Translations under genes and position numbers: made by a program
DNA from: Levilactobacillus zymae
Lineage (GTDB): Bacteria; Bacillota; Bacilli; Lactobacillales; Lactobacillaceae
DNA length: 64,000 nt
Assembly (NCBI RefSeq): GCF_032190635.1
Contig: NZ_JAVLAS010000002.1
Span: 1-64,000, forward strand
Direction of reading: 5' to 3'
In this document: positions 25,425 to 33,155 of the stretch, piece by piece
Numbering within the stretch: position 1 is the first letter of the stretch
Layout of the letters: the number at the start of each line of letters is the position of its first letter
Notes under the pieces: generated by a model
What the model saw: the letters and a program-made list of their open reading frames with translations, nothing else
Databases searched by the model: none
Told to the model about the DNA's origin: nothing

Positions 25425-25514
25425 ATGAGTGTCTTCCAGACACTCTCGTTGATGTTGCTGTTTGGCACGTTTTTAATTGCGCTACTCAGTTATATCGACA
25501 AACGCAACAAATAA
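25425..25514 (+). CDS. Holin-like type I toxin, 29 aa
   Basis: Starts MSVFQTLSLMLLFGTF and ends SYIDKRNK. This is the form of the small 'putative holin-like toxin' family of lactobacilli: a short polar start, one membrane helix with FGTF, then a charged tail. An AAAGG site lies about 12 bases upstream. It ends right before an A-run and hairpins that form the end of a convergent antisense RNA. Expression would depolarise the membrane unless the antisense RNA blocks translation; such pairs stabilise plasmids. A 62-codon frame (25346-25534) overlapping in another phase is a shadow. Confidence 0.7.
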   Translation: MSVFQTLSLMLLFGTFLIALLSYIDKRNK

Positions 25515-25515
25515 A

Positions 25516-25649
25516 AAAGCCGCCCCATTCATAACTTTGGACAGTTATGGGACGAGCTTAGTCTCTTAACGTAACTTGCCACCGCCTTTAAAGCGGCTTG
25601 CAAGGACTAGTGTTGATAGCGCTAGTCCTTTTTTCATGCCTTCATTTTA
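25516..25649 (-). ncRNA. Antisense RNA antitoxin of the holin-like toxin
   Basis: On minus, TGCTAAAAT (extended -10, 25649-25644) starts a transcript of about 120 nt. It runs through the downstream repeats and ends at the stem CATAACT/AGTTATG (25530-25549) followed by GCGGC and a T-run at 25519-25513. It overlaps the 3' end of the toxin transcript, whose own terminator (GGACTAG/CTAGTCC, 25604-25628, then T-run) lies inside it. This convergent layout is that of type I modules in lactobacilli. Confidence 0.55.
25604..25635 (+). terminator. Terminator of the toxin mRNA
   Basis: GGACTAG at 25604-25610 pairs with CTAGTCC at 25622-25628, followed by a T-run to about 25634. Confidence 0.65.
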
Positions 25650-25687
25650 GCATGATTTTGTGTTGACTTAAAGCTAAAGCCAGTTAT

Positions 25688-25725
25688 GTGCGATTTCTCG
25701 ATTGCGTTCTCTTTCAGCTTAAAGT
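25688..25725 (+). promoter_or_regulatory. GTGCG-box promoter, site 5
   Basis: GTGCGATTT at 25688-25696, 23 bases, then TAAAGT at 25720-25725, ahead of the 748-residue protein, MarR and coupling-protein genes. Confidence 0.6.
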
Positions 25726-25756
25726 GGGACCATCATGAAAGTAGGAGGGGACGCAG

Positions 25757-28003
25757 ATGTCCTTATTTAGAAAACGAAAAGTCGAGTTACCAGATGACCT
25801 AGTTGTTAAGACAGATTTTACTAATAATGACAATGACCAACAAGAGTTGGTTCAGGCTCAGCTGAAAAATTTGGAAAAACTTCAAACAGGAGCTAAGGAA
25901 CCATATGTTGTGACAAGTACATACCCTGTCATGCGTATTGGAACCGCGCAGCGGTTATTGACCAAGGTTGCGGAGTCCATGTCAGCAGATATGAACCCGA
26001 TTAATGTGACCCTGGACTTCTTAGAACAGATCGATGGGCGACATGGTGTTAATCAAGAACATCGATATGATGTTGACATAGCGATTGACTATGCTTTTAA
26101 GAATTTAACGGTCCCAGTGTTAAAAGATTTGTTTAACAATGACAACTATGATGACTGGGATTTTGCGACTAAGACGGTTTTGGCAAAGGCAATTGTTGAT
26201 AATTGTGCGGCAGGCAAAGATATTATTGCTGGGGATCTAGCTAAGGTTCCTGACACGGAGCCACTCAATGGCGAAGAAGTGGTTATTGAGACAGTCACGC
26301 CAAGCGGCATGTTGTCGGTTGAAACCGCGAATATGAATCCATCTGAGAAAACATATGCGGATTCAGGGGACCATAGAGAAGTTCAAGAACCAACTAGTCA
26401 GGAGCTAGATACTCCAGCGCCCGCAGGTTCAACACAGGTAGGCAATATGCCAGGATTGAGCCAATCGGAAGCTACAGCTGAGCAACCTCACCAGCGCTCG
26501 ACAGTTCCGACACCTGATTCAGAAACTCAAAAACAAAGTGAGCCAAATACGAAAAAAGAGGCAGAACGTCCTTTCAATCAAGTTGCTCAAGTCGAAATCT
26601 TGTTGCCACGTTTTGAGGTTCAAGATGTACCGGCAGTTTCTCCTGATGATCCGGGGTACGTTCAGTATCGGATGAATGAACGGGCCAAGCAAAATAACCA
26701 AGCTATTGAGCAGGTAGAAAACCAGATCAATGCGTCATTAACTAAAAGCCAATTTGATTTGTCTGTGAACTATCAAAAAATTGTCGATCAAAAAATAGAA
26801 AAACGTGAAGAAACAGACCCACTAGATATGGAACGTATTCGCCAATCTGTTTTGGATCAGGACCATCAATCACTGGAACAAGATCAAAAAGCGTTACAAA
26901 AAAAAGTCGATACGGTTCGGGACAACAAAATTGCCGAAGCCCAAGCAACTTTTGAACGACTCAAAAGGAAGGCCGAACAAGAGGCAGATAGCACTTATAG
27001 CCAAGGGGCACAACAATTGACAGCTGATTACCAAAAATATGCCACGAAGAAACTTATGGATACTTTGTCTGATGGTCAAAAGGCGCACGAGAAAGACTTA
27101 GCCAAGTATCGTGAGTCATTATCTAAGACGTCTGAGACAGACCTGAGAGCACAATTATTGGCCCTTCAAGAGCAGGCCCAGACAAAAGGATCTAACATTA
27201 TTCAGAGCTTGTTAGCGGGGAATGAAACGTTTGAAGCCCAGGTAAATAGTGAACACAGTAATGCTTTGAACGCAGCAACCGCTAATTATCGGTCGCAGAC
27301 TAATTGGAAACATGTTAGTGATGCTGAAAACGAAGTAAATCGGTTGAAAGCCCAAAATGCAGAACTGCATAAAACTAAAGCACAGTTGAAGACCAGTGTT
27401 GATGAGTTGAAGAATGAAAAGCAACAGGAGTTAACAAAAGCGACACAATTGAAATCCCAGGTGGAACAGCTCACGACTGATAATAAAGTACAAAGTGAGC
27501 GGTTAGATAAGTTGATTAGTACGGCAACCGGGAAAGAAACATCAACAGCGGGTATGTCGACCAATGAACTATTAACCACAATTCTGTTAGGACAATATCG
27601 ACAAACAGGGACAGGTCAGGTCCCCGCACCTACAACGAATTCAGCGAGTAACCCCGTAAGTAAAAAAAACTGGGGGAAAGCGGCGGGAGTGCTCATGGCA
27701 GGGGGCTTACTTTTAGGCGGTACTGGTTTTTGGATCAATCAACGTGATCAAGAGATGGCAAGTGCTCAACGTTCAGCACAATCACAACTATCTCGTAAAC
27801 TAGCCATCGTTGAATCGCAAGCTAATTCGCAAAGTAAGGCAGCGCAATCGTCTAGTCGAACTTCTGCGGAAAATCAAGCGAAATTAGAATCGGCCGAATC
27901 TGTGTACAAGCAGCGAATGAAGGACTTCGAAAAGGGTGCCGCCATGGCGGCTAAGCAGACCTCAACACAAAGTTCTTCGGCTGATACCACGAACACCAAG
28001 TAG
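25757..28003 (+). CDS. Large coiled-coil membrane protein of the T4SS operon
   Basis: 748 residues. A compact N-terminal region (1-165), a Pro/Glu/Ser-rich disordered part (165-290), long charged coiled coils (about 295-590, with HKTKAQLKTSVDELKNEKQQ), one membrane segment at about 641-660 (AAGVLMAGGLLLGGTGFW) and a Ser/Gln/Ala coiled tail. No Walker or catalytic motif. It begins after GTAGGAGGG and GTGCG site 5, 12 bases ahead of the MarR gene. It may be a membrane-tethered scaffold or length-setting part of the channel. No family is recognised. Confidence 0.6.
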   Translation: MSLFRKRKVELPDDLVVKTDFTNNDNDQQELVQAQLKNLEKLQTGAKEPYVVTSTYPVMRIGTAQRLLTKVAESMSADMNPINVTLDFLEQIDGRHGVNQEHRYDVDIAIDYAFKNLTVPVLKDLFNNDNYDDWDFATKTVLAKAIVDNCAAGKDIIAGDLAKVPDTEPLNGEEVVIETVTPSGMLSVETANMNPSEKTYADSGDHREVQEPTSQELDTPAPAGSTQVGNMPGLSQSEATAEQPHQRSTVPTPDSETQKQSEPNTKKEAERPFNQVAQVEILLPRFEVQDVPAVSPDDPGYVQYRMNERAKQNNQAIEQVENQINASLTKSQFDLSVNYQKIVDQKIEKREETDPLDMERIRQSVLDQDHQSLEQDQKALQKKVDTVRDNKIAEAQATFERLKRKAEQEADSTYSQGAQQLTADYQKYATKKLMDTLSDGQKAHEKDLAKYRESLSKTSETDLRAQLLALQEQAQTKGSNIIQSLLAGNETFEAQVNSEHSNALNAATANYRSQTNWKHVSDAENEVNRLKAQNAELHKTKAQLKTSVDELKNEKQQELTKATQLKSQVEQLTTDNKVQSERLDKLISTATGKETSTAGMSTNELLTTILLGQYRQTGTGQVPAPTTNSASNPVSKKNWGKAAGVLMAGGLLLGGTGFWINQRDQEMASAQRSAQSQLSRKLAIVESQANSQSKAAQSSSRTSAENQAKLESAESVYKQRMKDFEKGAAMAAKQTSTQSSSADTTNTK

Positions 28004-28015
28004 GGGGGATAAAGG

Positions 28016-28441
28016 ATGGCACATAAGATTGACTTTTCCTCGATTGTAAAGATGCAAAGCTATGCTAAGCACTTTACGACAGCTACGGTGGCACATAGTG
28101 GAGTCACGGTTAACGAATTTTATACCCTGACTATCATTAATGATTACTCACCATGTACTTGGGTTGATCTCTTACGAGAATTTAGCCAGGCAACGTTGGC
28201 CGCGACAACACATAGCTTACGATCGCGTTTGTCGCGAGTGGTTAAACAGTTGGAGCAACGAGGATTGGTGCAACGTCACCAGTCTCAAATTGACCGCCGT
28301 TGTCAGGAGTTAAGCCTGACTAAGGTTGGTGAAGAAACTTTAACTCAAGTTGAGCAAGAGATGGCAGCAGCGGTTGGTCTTTATAAGGCAACGGTTGATG
28401 ATGTTTTTCCTGTGAATCAACGAGAAAATAGAAAGGAGTGA
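28016..28441 (+). CDS. MarR-type winged-helix regulator
   Basis: 141 residues. A central winged-helix segment (SLRSRLSRVVKQLEQRGLVQRHQSQIDRRCQELSLTKVGEETL) has the helix-turn-helix, wing and trailing helix of MarR proteins, flanked by dimerisation helices at both ends. It follows a GGGGGATAAAGG site in the operon driven by GTGCG site 5 and overlaps the coupling-protein gene. Being inside one of the operons with the shared box, it is the best visible candidate for a regulator of the seven sites. This is inference; no binding evidence exists. Confidence 0.7.
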   Translation: MAHKIDFSSIVKMQSYAKHFTTATVAHSGVTVNEFYTLTIINDYSPCTWVDLLREFSQATLAATTHSLRSRLSRVVKQLEQRGLVQRHQSQIDRRCQELSLTKVGEETLTQVEQEMAAAVGLYKATVDDVFPVNQRENRKE

Positions 28442-28446
28442 CCGAC

Positions 28447-31269
28447 TTGCGAAAAAATGGGTCAGGTAGAAACAGAAGAAAGATGGCGTCAGGCCCTTGG
28501 TGGGCGGCGTCACCTTTTTTAACTTGGTCTGGGCTGGCAGGTTTACTAGTCGTTTTACGGATCATGTTAAATGTGATCGTGGTTTATGGTTGGTCGTTGT
28601 TCATTTGGGTAAGGTCTATGATGCTCTTGCTGCTTAAGCAACAGCCTGATTTTGTGAACTTCGTCAATTTAATGCATTGGCACCCGTTAATATCACTTAC
28701 AGATTGGCACGCACCGCTATTCTTAGGGCTGGCTCCGTTTGCGATCTTTGGTTGGTGGGGTTATGGCGTCACGGTTATTGTGTTAGCTATTTACTTGAAT
28801 ATGGTTCGCCGTGTAATCATGACCACGGTGTCTTTCAATGGTAAGGAGCATGGGGCCGAGTCCTTTGCGACAACCCATGAAATTAAGCAAACCTATAAAC
28901 TAATCCCGGATCGAGTTAGCAGCTTTCCGGGCGTTGGCGGTATGCCGGTTTCACACGTGGGTAATTTAGCCATGATGCCACAAACCTGGGTCATGAATCG
29001 GGCCAAGTCTAAACGCATACTAGGGTTCAAAACAGTGGCTAATTTAATGCGAAAGACGGTTATTCATAATTTTCAGTATTCCGATTATCCATTGGGAAAA
29101 TATGCGATCGATACTGCGACCGATAATTCATTGATTGTTGGGGGCACCCGATCAGGTAAGGGGCAAATGACGGTTTTACCGCTAATTGATATTTTGTCGC
29201 GAGCTGAGGAACAGTCCTCAATGATTATCAATGATCCGAAGCAAGAACTTTATGGACAAATGTACCGAACGTTAAAGAAGCGTAACTATCATGTCGAATT
29301 GCTTAATATGTCCGACACGTCGCGATCGATGAGCTATAATCCGTTAAGCGTTATCATAAGCTATGCGCAGGAGAAAAACTGGGACGATGTGCAAAATGAA
29401 GTTGAGCGATTGTCGACGAGTATTTATGTCAAAGGTGACGGCCAACAAAGTGGCGGAACCGAGGCATTCTTCAACACTAGTGCGGCGAACTTACTGAATT
29501 CTATTATTCTTGCCTTGATTGACCTGGCAAACCGACACAGTGATGATCCTAAGAGCTGGGATCGCGTGACCTTGCATAATGCTTATAAGATGTTGTCAGA
29601 TTTGGGCAGCCAAGAAATAACGATTATGACGAATGGGCGACCAACAGGTCAGACAACGGAATTAGTCGAGTATTTTGATGGCTTACGGGAGTTGAATGCA
29701 GCTCACCCGGACAGTGAGGGACGCCAGGTTCGTGAGATGGCTTATACCGCGTTCGCCCAAAGCAAGCTGTCAGGTAGTGAAACGGCTGGGTCGATATATT
29801 CAACGATGATGGAAGGACTCAAGATTTATCAACAAAACGATATTGCCCGTTTGACCTCGCTTAATTCATTTGATATTAACCAAATTGGTTTCCCCCGAAT
29901 TATCTACTTCAATTTGCCGCATCAATTCCGAAATGGTCGCGTCGAGGTTTCGATTTATACGGAAGAAGGTCAAGGGGGTCAACTGATCGAGTCCAAACGG
30001 CGCAATGTTAACTCAGTGGGAGCCGTTGCTTATCCCATTAAGAGCCTTTTGAATGGCAAGTTCAAAATTGCGATCAAAGCCAGTGATGCTTACCAGCGGA
30101 CGGCGACGCAATTTGAAGTGCTGGGAAAAACGATTCACCGATTCCGGCAACCTAAGAGTGCCGAGGTTCTCCAAGCCAGTGAGGCGTTGTTCAATCTAAA
30201 TTTAGAGTATTCGGAGCAACCAACGGCAATCTTCATGATCACCCCCCCGGATAACCCTAGTTATAATCAGATTGTGACCTTTTTTATTGACCAGACCTGG
30301 AATTTTCTAAATAAAATGGCGGCCAATACGCAGGAACGTAAGACCTATGTTCGTGTGCATAATATTATTGATGAGTTCGCTAATGTTCCGAAGATTCCGA
30401 ACATGACAACCAAGGTTTCTTATGGACTAGGTCAAAACTTGTTGTTTGATATTTTTATTCAAAGTCTGTCACAGTTAGAGATTCAGTATACAAAAAATGA
30501 AGCTGAAACGATTCGAAGTAACTGTGCCAATACAATTTACATTCTGAGTAATGAAGTAAAAACCGTTAAGGAAATGTCGGAAGCATTAGGTCAGACCACC
30601 ATTATGAGCACCCAACATAAGCGCCATAGTGATTTAATTGGGAATACGGCGGATGGCTATGGTGACGGTAATTCTACGGGCGTTGATGTCATGTCCGCAG
30701 CTGAGATTATGCGGCTGCCGCGCGGATCGTCGATTGTGTTACGGACGACACGGGACACCAAGACTGGTAAGATGATCCGTAATAACCCCATCTACAATCA
30801 TGGACGTACGAAGATGCCATACTCCTGGACGTTCTTAAAACAGACACTGAGTACCGATGGTGCAGCTGATATTGATTATATTGGTGCGCATCAGGGGCTG
30901 GATTTGACAGAAAATGGATATGATTTTTCAGCTGAATACCATGCTTTGGCAGATGGTAGCCAACCAACGACTGATGCAGCTGATGTTGTACCATCGGCGA
31001 CAACTGAAGCGAACTCACCAGCAAGTGACCAACAAGTGGGTACAGTTAAGCTGTTAGGCAAAATGCAAGATGAGATAAGCGGACTAAGTGATGAAGAGCT
31101 TCTACAGTTTGGCAAACAACTGTATAATAAAACGCAAGCAGATCAAGACTATCATGATCAACTTGATTCCGATGATAGTCTTGATCTGCTTCAACAGTAT
31201 TCGGGTGATAAACAAGTCGATAATTTACGCGAATTTTTGACAGACCGTTGGGAGCAGTTGATCCCGTGA
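28447..31269 (+). CDS. VirD4/TraG-type type IV coupling protein
   Basis: About 940 residues. N-terminal membrane segments (about 18-50 and 90-125), then the ATPase: Walker A GGTRSGKGQ at about 232-240, IINDPKQELYG, and Walker B-like IIDEFANVPKIP followed by QSLSQLEIQY. A beta-rich insert lies between. The C-terminal 100 residues are acidic, perhaps for relaxase recognition. It would deliver the relaxase-DNA complex to the channel. An in-frame GTG at 28438 directly abuts AAAGGAG, so I prefer TTG 28447, nine bases from it. It overlaps the MarR gene if GTG is used. Confidence 0.9.
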   Translation: MRKNGSGRNRRKMASGPWWAASPFLTWSGLAGLLVVLRIMLNVIVVYGWSLFIWVRSMMLLLLKQQPDFVNFVNLMHWHPLISLTDWHAPLFLGLAPFAIFGWWGYGVTVIVLAIYLNMVRRVIMTTVSFNGKEHGAESFATTHEIKQTYKLIPDRVSSFPGVGGMPVSHVGNLAMMPQTWVMNRAKSKRILGFKTVANLMRKTVIHNFQYSDYPLGKYAIDTATDNSLIVGGTRSGKGQMTVLPLIDILSRAEEQSSMIINDPKQELYGQMYRTLKKRNYHVELLNMSDTSRSMSYNPLSVIISYAQEKNWDDVQNEVERLSTSIYVKGDGQQSGGTEAFFNTSAANLLNSIILALIDLANRHSDDPKSWDRVTLHNAYKMLSDLGSQEITIMTNGRPTGQTTELVEYFDGLRELNAAHPDSEGRQVREMAYTAFAQSKLSGSETAGSIYSTMMEGLKIYQQNDIARLTSLNSFDINQIGFPRIIYFNLPHQFRNGRVEVSIYTEEGQGGQLIESKRRNVNSVGAVAYPIKSLLNGKFKIAIKASDAYQRTATQFEVLGKTIHRFRQPKSAEVLQASEALFNLNLEYSEQPTAIFMITPPDNPSYNQIVTFFIDQTWNFLNKMAANTQERKTYVRVHNIIDEFANVPKIPNMTTKVSYGLGQNLLFDIFIQSLSQLEIQYTKNEAETIRSNCANTIYILSNEVKTVKEMSEALGQTTIMSTQHKRHSDLIGNTADGYGDGNSTGVDVMSAAEIMRLPRGSSIVLRTTRDTKTGKMIRNNPIYNHGRTKMPYSWTFLKQTLSTDGAADIDYIGAHQGLDLTENGYDFSAEYHALADGSQPTTDAADVVPSATTEANSPASDQQVGTVKLLGKMQDEISGLSDEELLQFGKQLYNKTQADQDYHDQLDSDDSLDLLQQYSGDKQVDNLREFLTDRWEQLIP

Positions 31270-31290
31270 ACCGCAGCAGAATAGACAAAA

Positions 31291-31328
31291 TAAGGTGCAG
31301 AAATGCTAAATTTTTGCACCTTTTTTTA
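31291..31328 (+). terminator. Rho-independent terminator
   Basis: GGTGCAGAAA pairs with the TTTTTGCACC segment around a TGCTA-type loop, followed by seven T; ends the coupling-protein operon. Confidence 0.75.
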
Positions 31329-31332
31329 ATGG

Positions 31333-31365
31333 TTGATTTATTTCGTAATTACATATATAATTACG
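31333..31365 (+). promoter_or_regulatory. Promoter/operator of the PemIK-type module
   Basis: TTGATT (31333-31338), 17 bases, TATAAT (31356-31361). A CGTAATT/AATTACG palindrome (31344-31350/31359-31365) covers the -10, as expected for antitoxin autorepression. Confidence 0.65.
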
Positions 31366-31386
31366 TGTATGAAGGAGATGTTCGTA

Positions 31387-31626
31387 ATGACAGTAAAAGC
31401 TCGAAAACAAGGTAATTCGCTAATGATTACAGTTCCAGCCGACTTCAAGGTTAAAGAGAACGCGGAATATCAACCTGTTATGGATAGTAATGGGATTTTA
31501 TCATTTATCCCGACTCACAAGAATATCTTTGAACAAAATCCCGATTATGACTTTCAGGCAGCGCTTAAAGAAATGAATTTGGCCGATAACGGAGAAATGG
31601 TCGGTAAAGAAAATGTTTGGGAATAA
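31387..31626 (+). CDS. AbrB/MazE-type antitoxin
   Basis: 79 residues. The N-terminus (MTVKARKQGNSLMITVPADFKV) is the swapped-hairpin AbrB fold used by MazE/PemI to bind DNA. The acidic C-terminal tail (DYDFQAALKEMNLADNGEMVG) would wrap the toxin. ATG 31387 has AAGGAGA at the right distance; an earlier ATG in the same frame lacks a site. It overlaps the toxin gene by 14 bases. It should repress its own promoter through the CGTAATT palindrome. Confidence 0.8.
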   Translation: MTVKARKQGNSLMITVPADFKVKENAEYQPVMDSNGILSFIPTHKNIFEQNPDYDFQAALKEMNLADNGEMVGKENVWE

Positions 31627-31993
31627 AAATGAAATAGCGCCAAAACAGGGAGATTTAATTTGGATTGATGCGGAACCCCATGCCGGTCATGAGTATGGAG
31701 GGCATGATAAGGAAAAGCATAATATTCGACGGCCAATGTTGGTGATTAGTTCCGACCTTTATAATCAGAGAACTGGCATGATTGTAGGATTCCCTATTAC
31801 ATCTAAGGTTCCCAGTGGTTTTCCAGGGGCGTTAAAAATTGAGAGTAATAAGGTTCATGGATATGCCATTCTAACGAATTTGTTGGGCTATGATTATAGT
31901 GCTCGTTCCAGTGAGGTTGTTGATCATCTGAGTAAAGCTTTGAGGTTCAAGGCTTTGGAAGCAGTCAAAGACATTTTTGATATTTTCGATTGA
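31613..31993 (+). CDS. PemK/MazF-family endoribonuclease toxin
   Basis: 126 residues. KQGDLIWIDAEPHAGHE, RRPMLVISSDLYNQ, VGFPITSK and SNKVHGYAILTNLLGYDY match the MazF/PemK beta-barrel, with conserved Arg and Thr/Ser for RNA cleavage present. It would cut mRNA when the labile antitoxin is lost, keeping the plasmid in the population. Overlap with the antitoxin gene gives coupled translation. Confidence 0.85.
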   Translation: MFGNKNEIAPKQGDLIWIDAEPHAGHEYGGHDKEKHNIRRPMLVISSDLYNQRTGMIVGFPITSKVPSGFPGALKIESNKVHGYAILTNLLGYDYSARSSEVVDHLSKALRFKALEAVKDIFDIFD

Positions 31994-32005
31994 AATGGAA
32001 AATGA

Positions 32006-32275
32006 ATGAATAAAATTTGCTTAACAGATGTTGATGATCTATTTTCCTCAGATTTGCGTGATCCGAAGTTCGCTAATCAGGTCACCGCGGAAATGAATAA
32101 ATTAATAAGTGCGGTTGCCGTCCGTAAAGAGCGTGAGAATTGCGGCTGGACCCAGCAAAAACTGGCAGAACGAGCAGGAGTTCTACAATCAATGATTACA
32201 CGAGTTGAGAAGGGAGCAAATATCAGCATGAATACAATCTCTAAAATTACGAACGTTTTTTGGAAAATCAGTTAA
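32006..32275 (+). CDS. XRE-type HTH protein, HigA-like
   Basis: 89 residues. VRKERENCGWTQQKLAERAGVLQSMITRVEKGANISMNTISKI is a standard Cro/C1 helix-turn-helix in the position used by HigA antitoxins. No HigB-type toxin lies beside it, and the PemK-like gene ends 12 bases upstream, so it may be an orphan antitoxin or an extra regulator of that module. The C-terminus stops soon after the HTH. Its ribosome binding site is weak (GGAAAA). Confidence 0.65.
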   Translation: MNKICLTDVDDLFSSDLRDPKFANQVTAEMNKLISAVAVRKERENCGWTQQKLAERAGVLQSMITRVEKGANISMNTISKITNVFWKIS

Positions 32276-32282
32276 ATGGTGG

Positions 32283-33018
32283 ATGAAGTATAGAAGATGT
32301 ATTTTCGGATTAATGGCAGTTATGGTAGTAGGGGTTCTGACAGGTTGTAGTGGTGTAGCAAGCAATGTTAAACCAGCAACAAGCTTAGTTGCTAGTTCAA
32401 AGAATAGTGAGCAAGCTTGGATTGATACTTATGGATTGAAAGGTCATGATCCAGTTGATTCGGTGCTTGTTTTCAAAGGAAATAAAGTAGCCATCTACGG
32501 ATTCCCATTAGGCGCCAAATTATCAGAATTTGAAGGTTTGTCTAATATTCAGCTAATTAAAAAGGCTAAATACCTGAATTAATCTCAGTCCCAAAAGTTG
32601 TTTGGTCATGAAAAGGCTCAGCTTGTTCATATCAAAGAGAGCCAATGGGTAAGTGCTGAGAGTCAGAACAAAGAAATCAAAGACATTGTGGAGAGCTGGC
32701 ACTTTGTAAAACCGGTTTTTAAAAAGCATAAGTATAAAGTTACTAAAACTGAAAGTCCGGCCAGCAAAAGCGAGAATTTAGACATTGTTGCGCCTGATTC
32801 TAGTTATAATCTATTTACTATGACATCCTCGCTAGATGACTTAGAGGGTCAGCTAGGCAGTATTTCAAAAAAGTTGGGAAGATAATATTAGGTTTAAATT
32901 AGTGAAGCCGGTAATAGCTGATAAATGGTCAGGATATAAGATGAAGGGCATAAATGACGAAGGCCTTGGGACACGCTTAATTCAGCCAGGTTCACACAGA
33001 GTCTCACTAGATAAATAA
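32283..33018 (+). pseudogene. Decayed lipoprotein gene
   Basis: The N-terminus is a lipoprotein signal (IFGLMAVMVVGVLTGCSG, lipobox LTGC). The frame stops at TAA 32580-32582 but the same frame resumes with plausible coding (LFGHEKAQLVHIKESQWVSA) to 32885. Near 32867-32872 a run of six A looks one base too long: in the next frame a convincing tail follows (SWEDNIRFKLVKPVIADKW to PGSHRVSLDK) ending at 33018. One nonsense codon plus one frameshift therefore seem to have inactivated a protein of about 240 residues. It sits between the toxin module and the VirB6-like gene. Confidence 0.65.
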
Positions 33019-33026
33019 CGTATGTA

Positions 33027-33060
33027 AAACCATGTCATTGTATTTGATGGCATGGTTTTT
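33027..33060 (+). terminator. Rho-independent terminator
   Basis: AAAACCATG pairs with CATGGTTTTT around an AT-rich loop; separates the decayed lipoprotein gene from GTGCG site 6. Confidence 0.6.
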
Positions 33061-33066
33061 ATTTGT

Positions 33067-33104
33067 GTGCGCTTTACATAAGTGGATAGATTTCTCTTTA
33101 AAAT
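33067..33104 (+). promoter_or_regulatory. GTGCG-box promoter, site 6
   Basis: GTGCGCTTT at 33067-33075, 23 bases, then TAAAAT at 33099-33104, driving the VirB6-like gene. Confidence 0.6.
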
Positions 33105-33155
33105 CAGATTAACTAAATGATTTTGTGATTTTGGTTTTGGAAAGGAATATGTCTA

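Noticed and set aside
25346..25534. 62-codon ORF over the holin-like toxin
   Set aside because: Overlaps the toxin in another frame, has no family-like sequence and no constrained pattern; a shadow.
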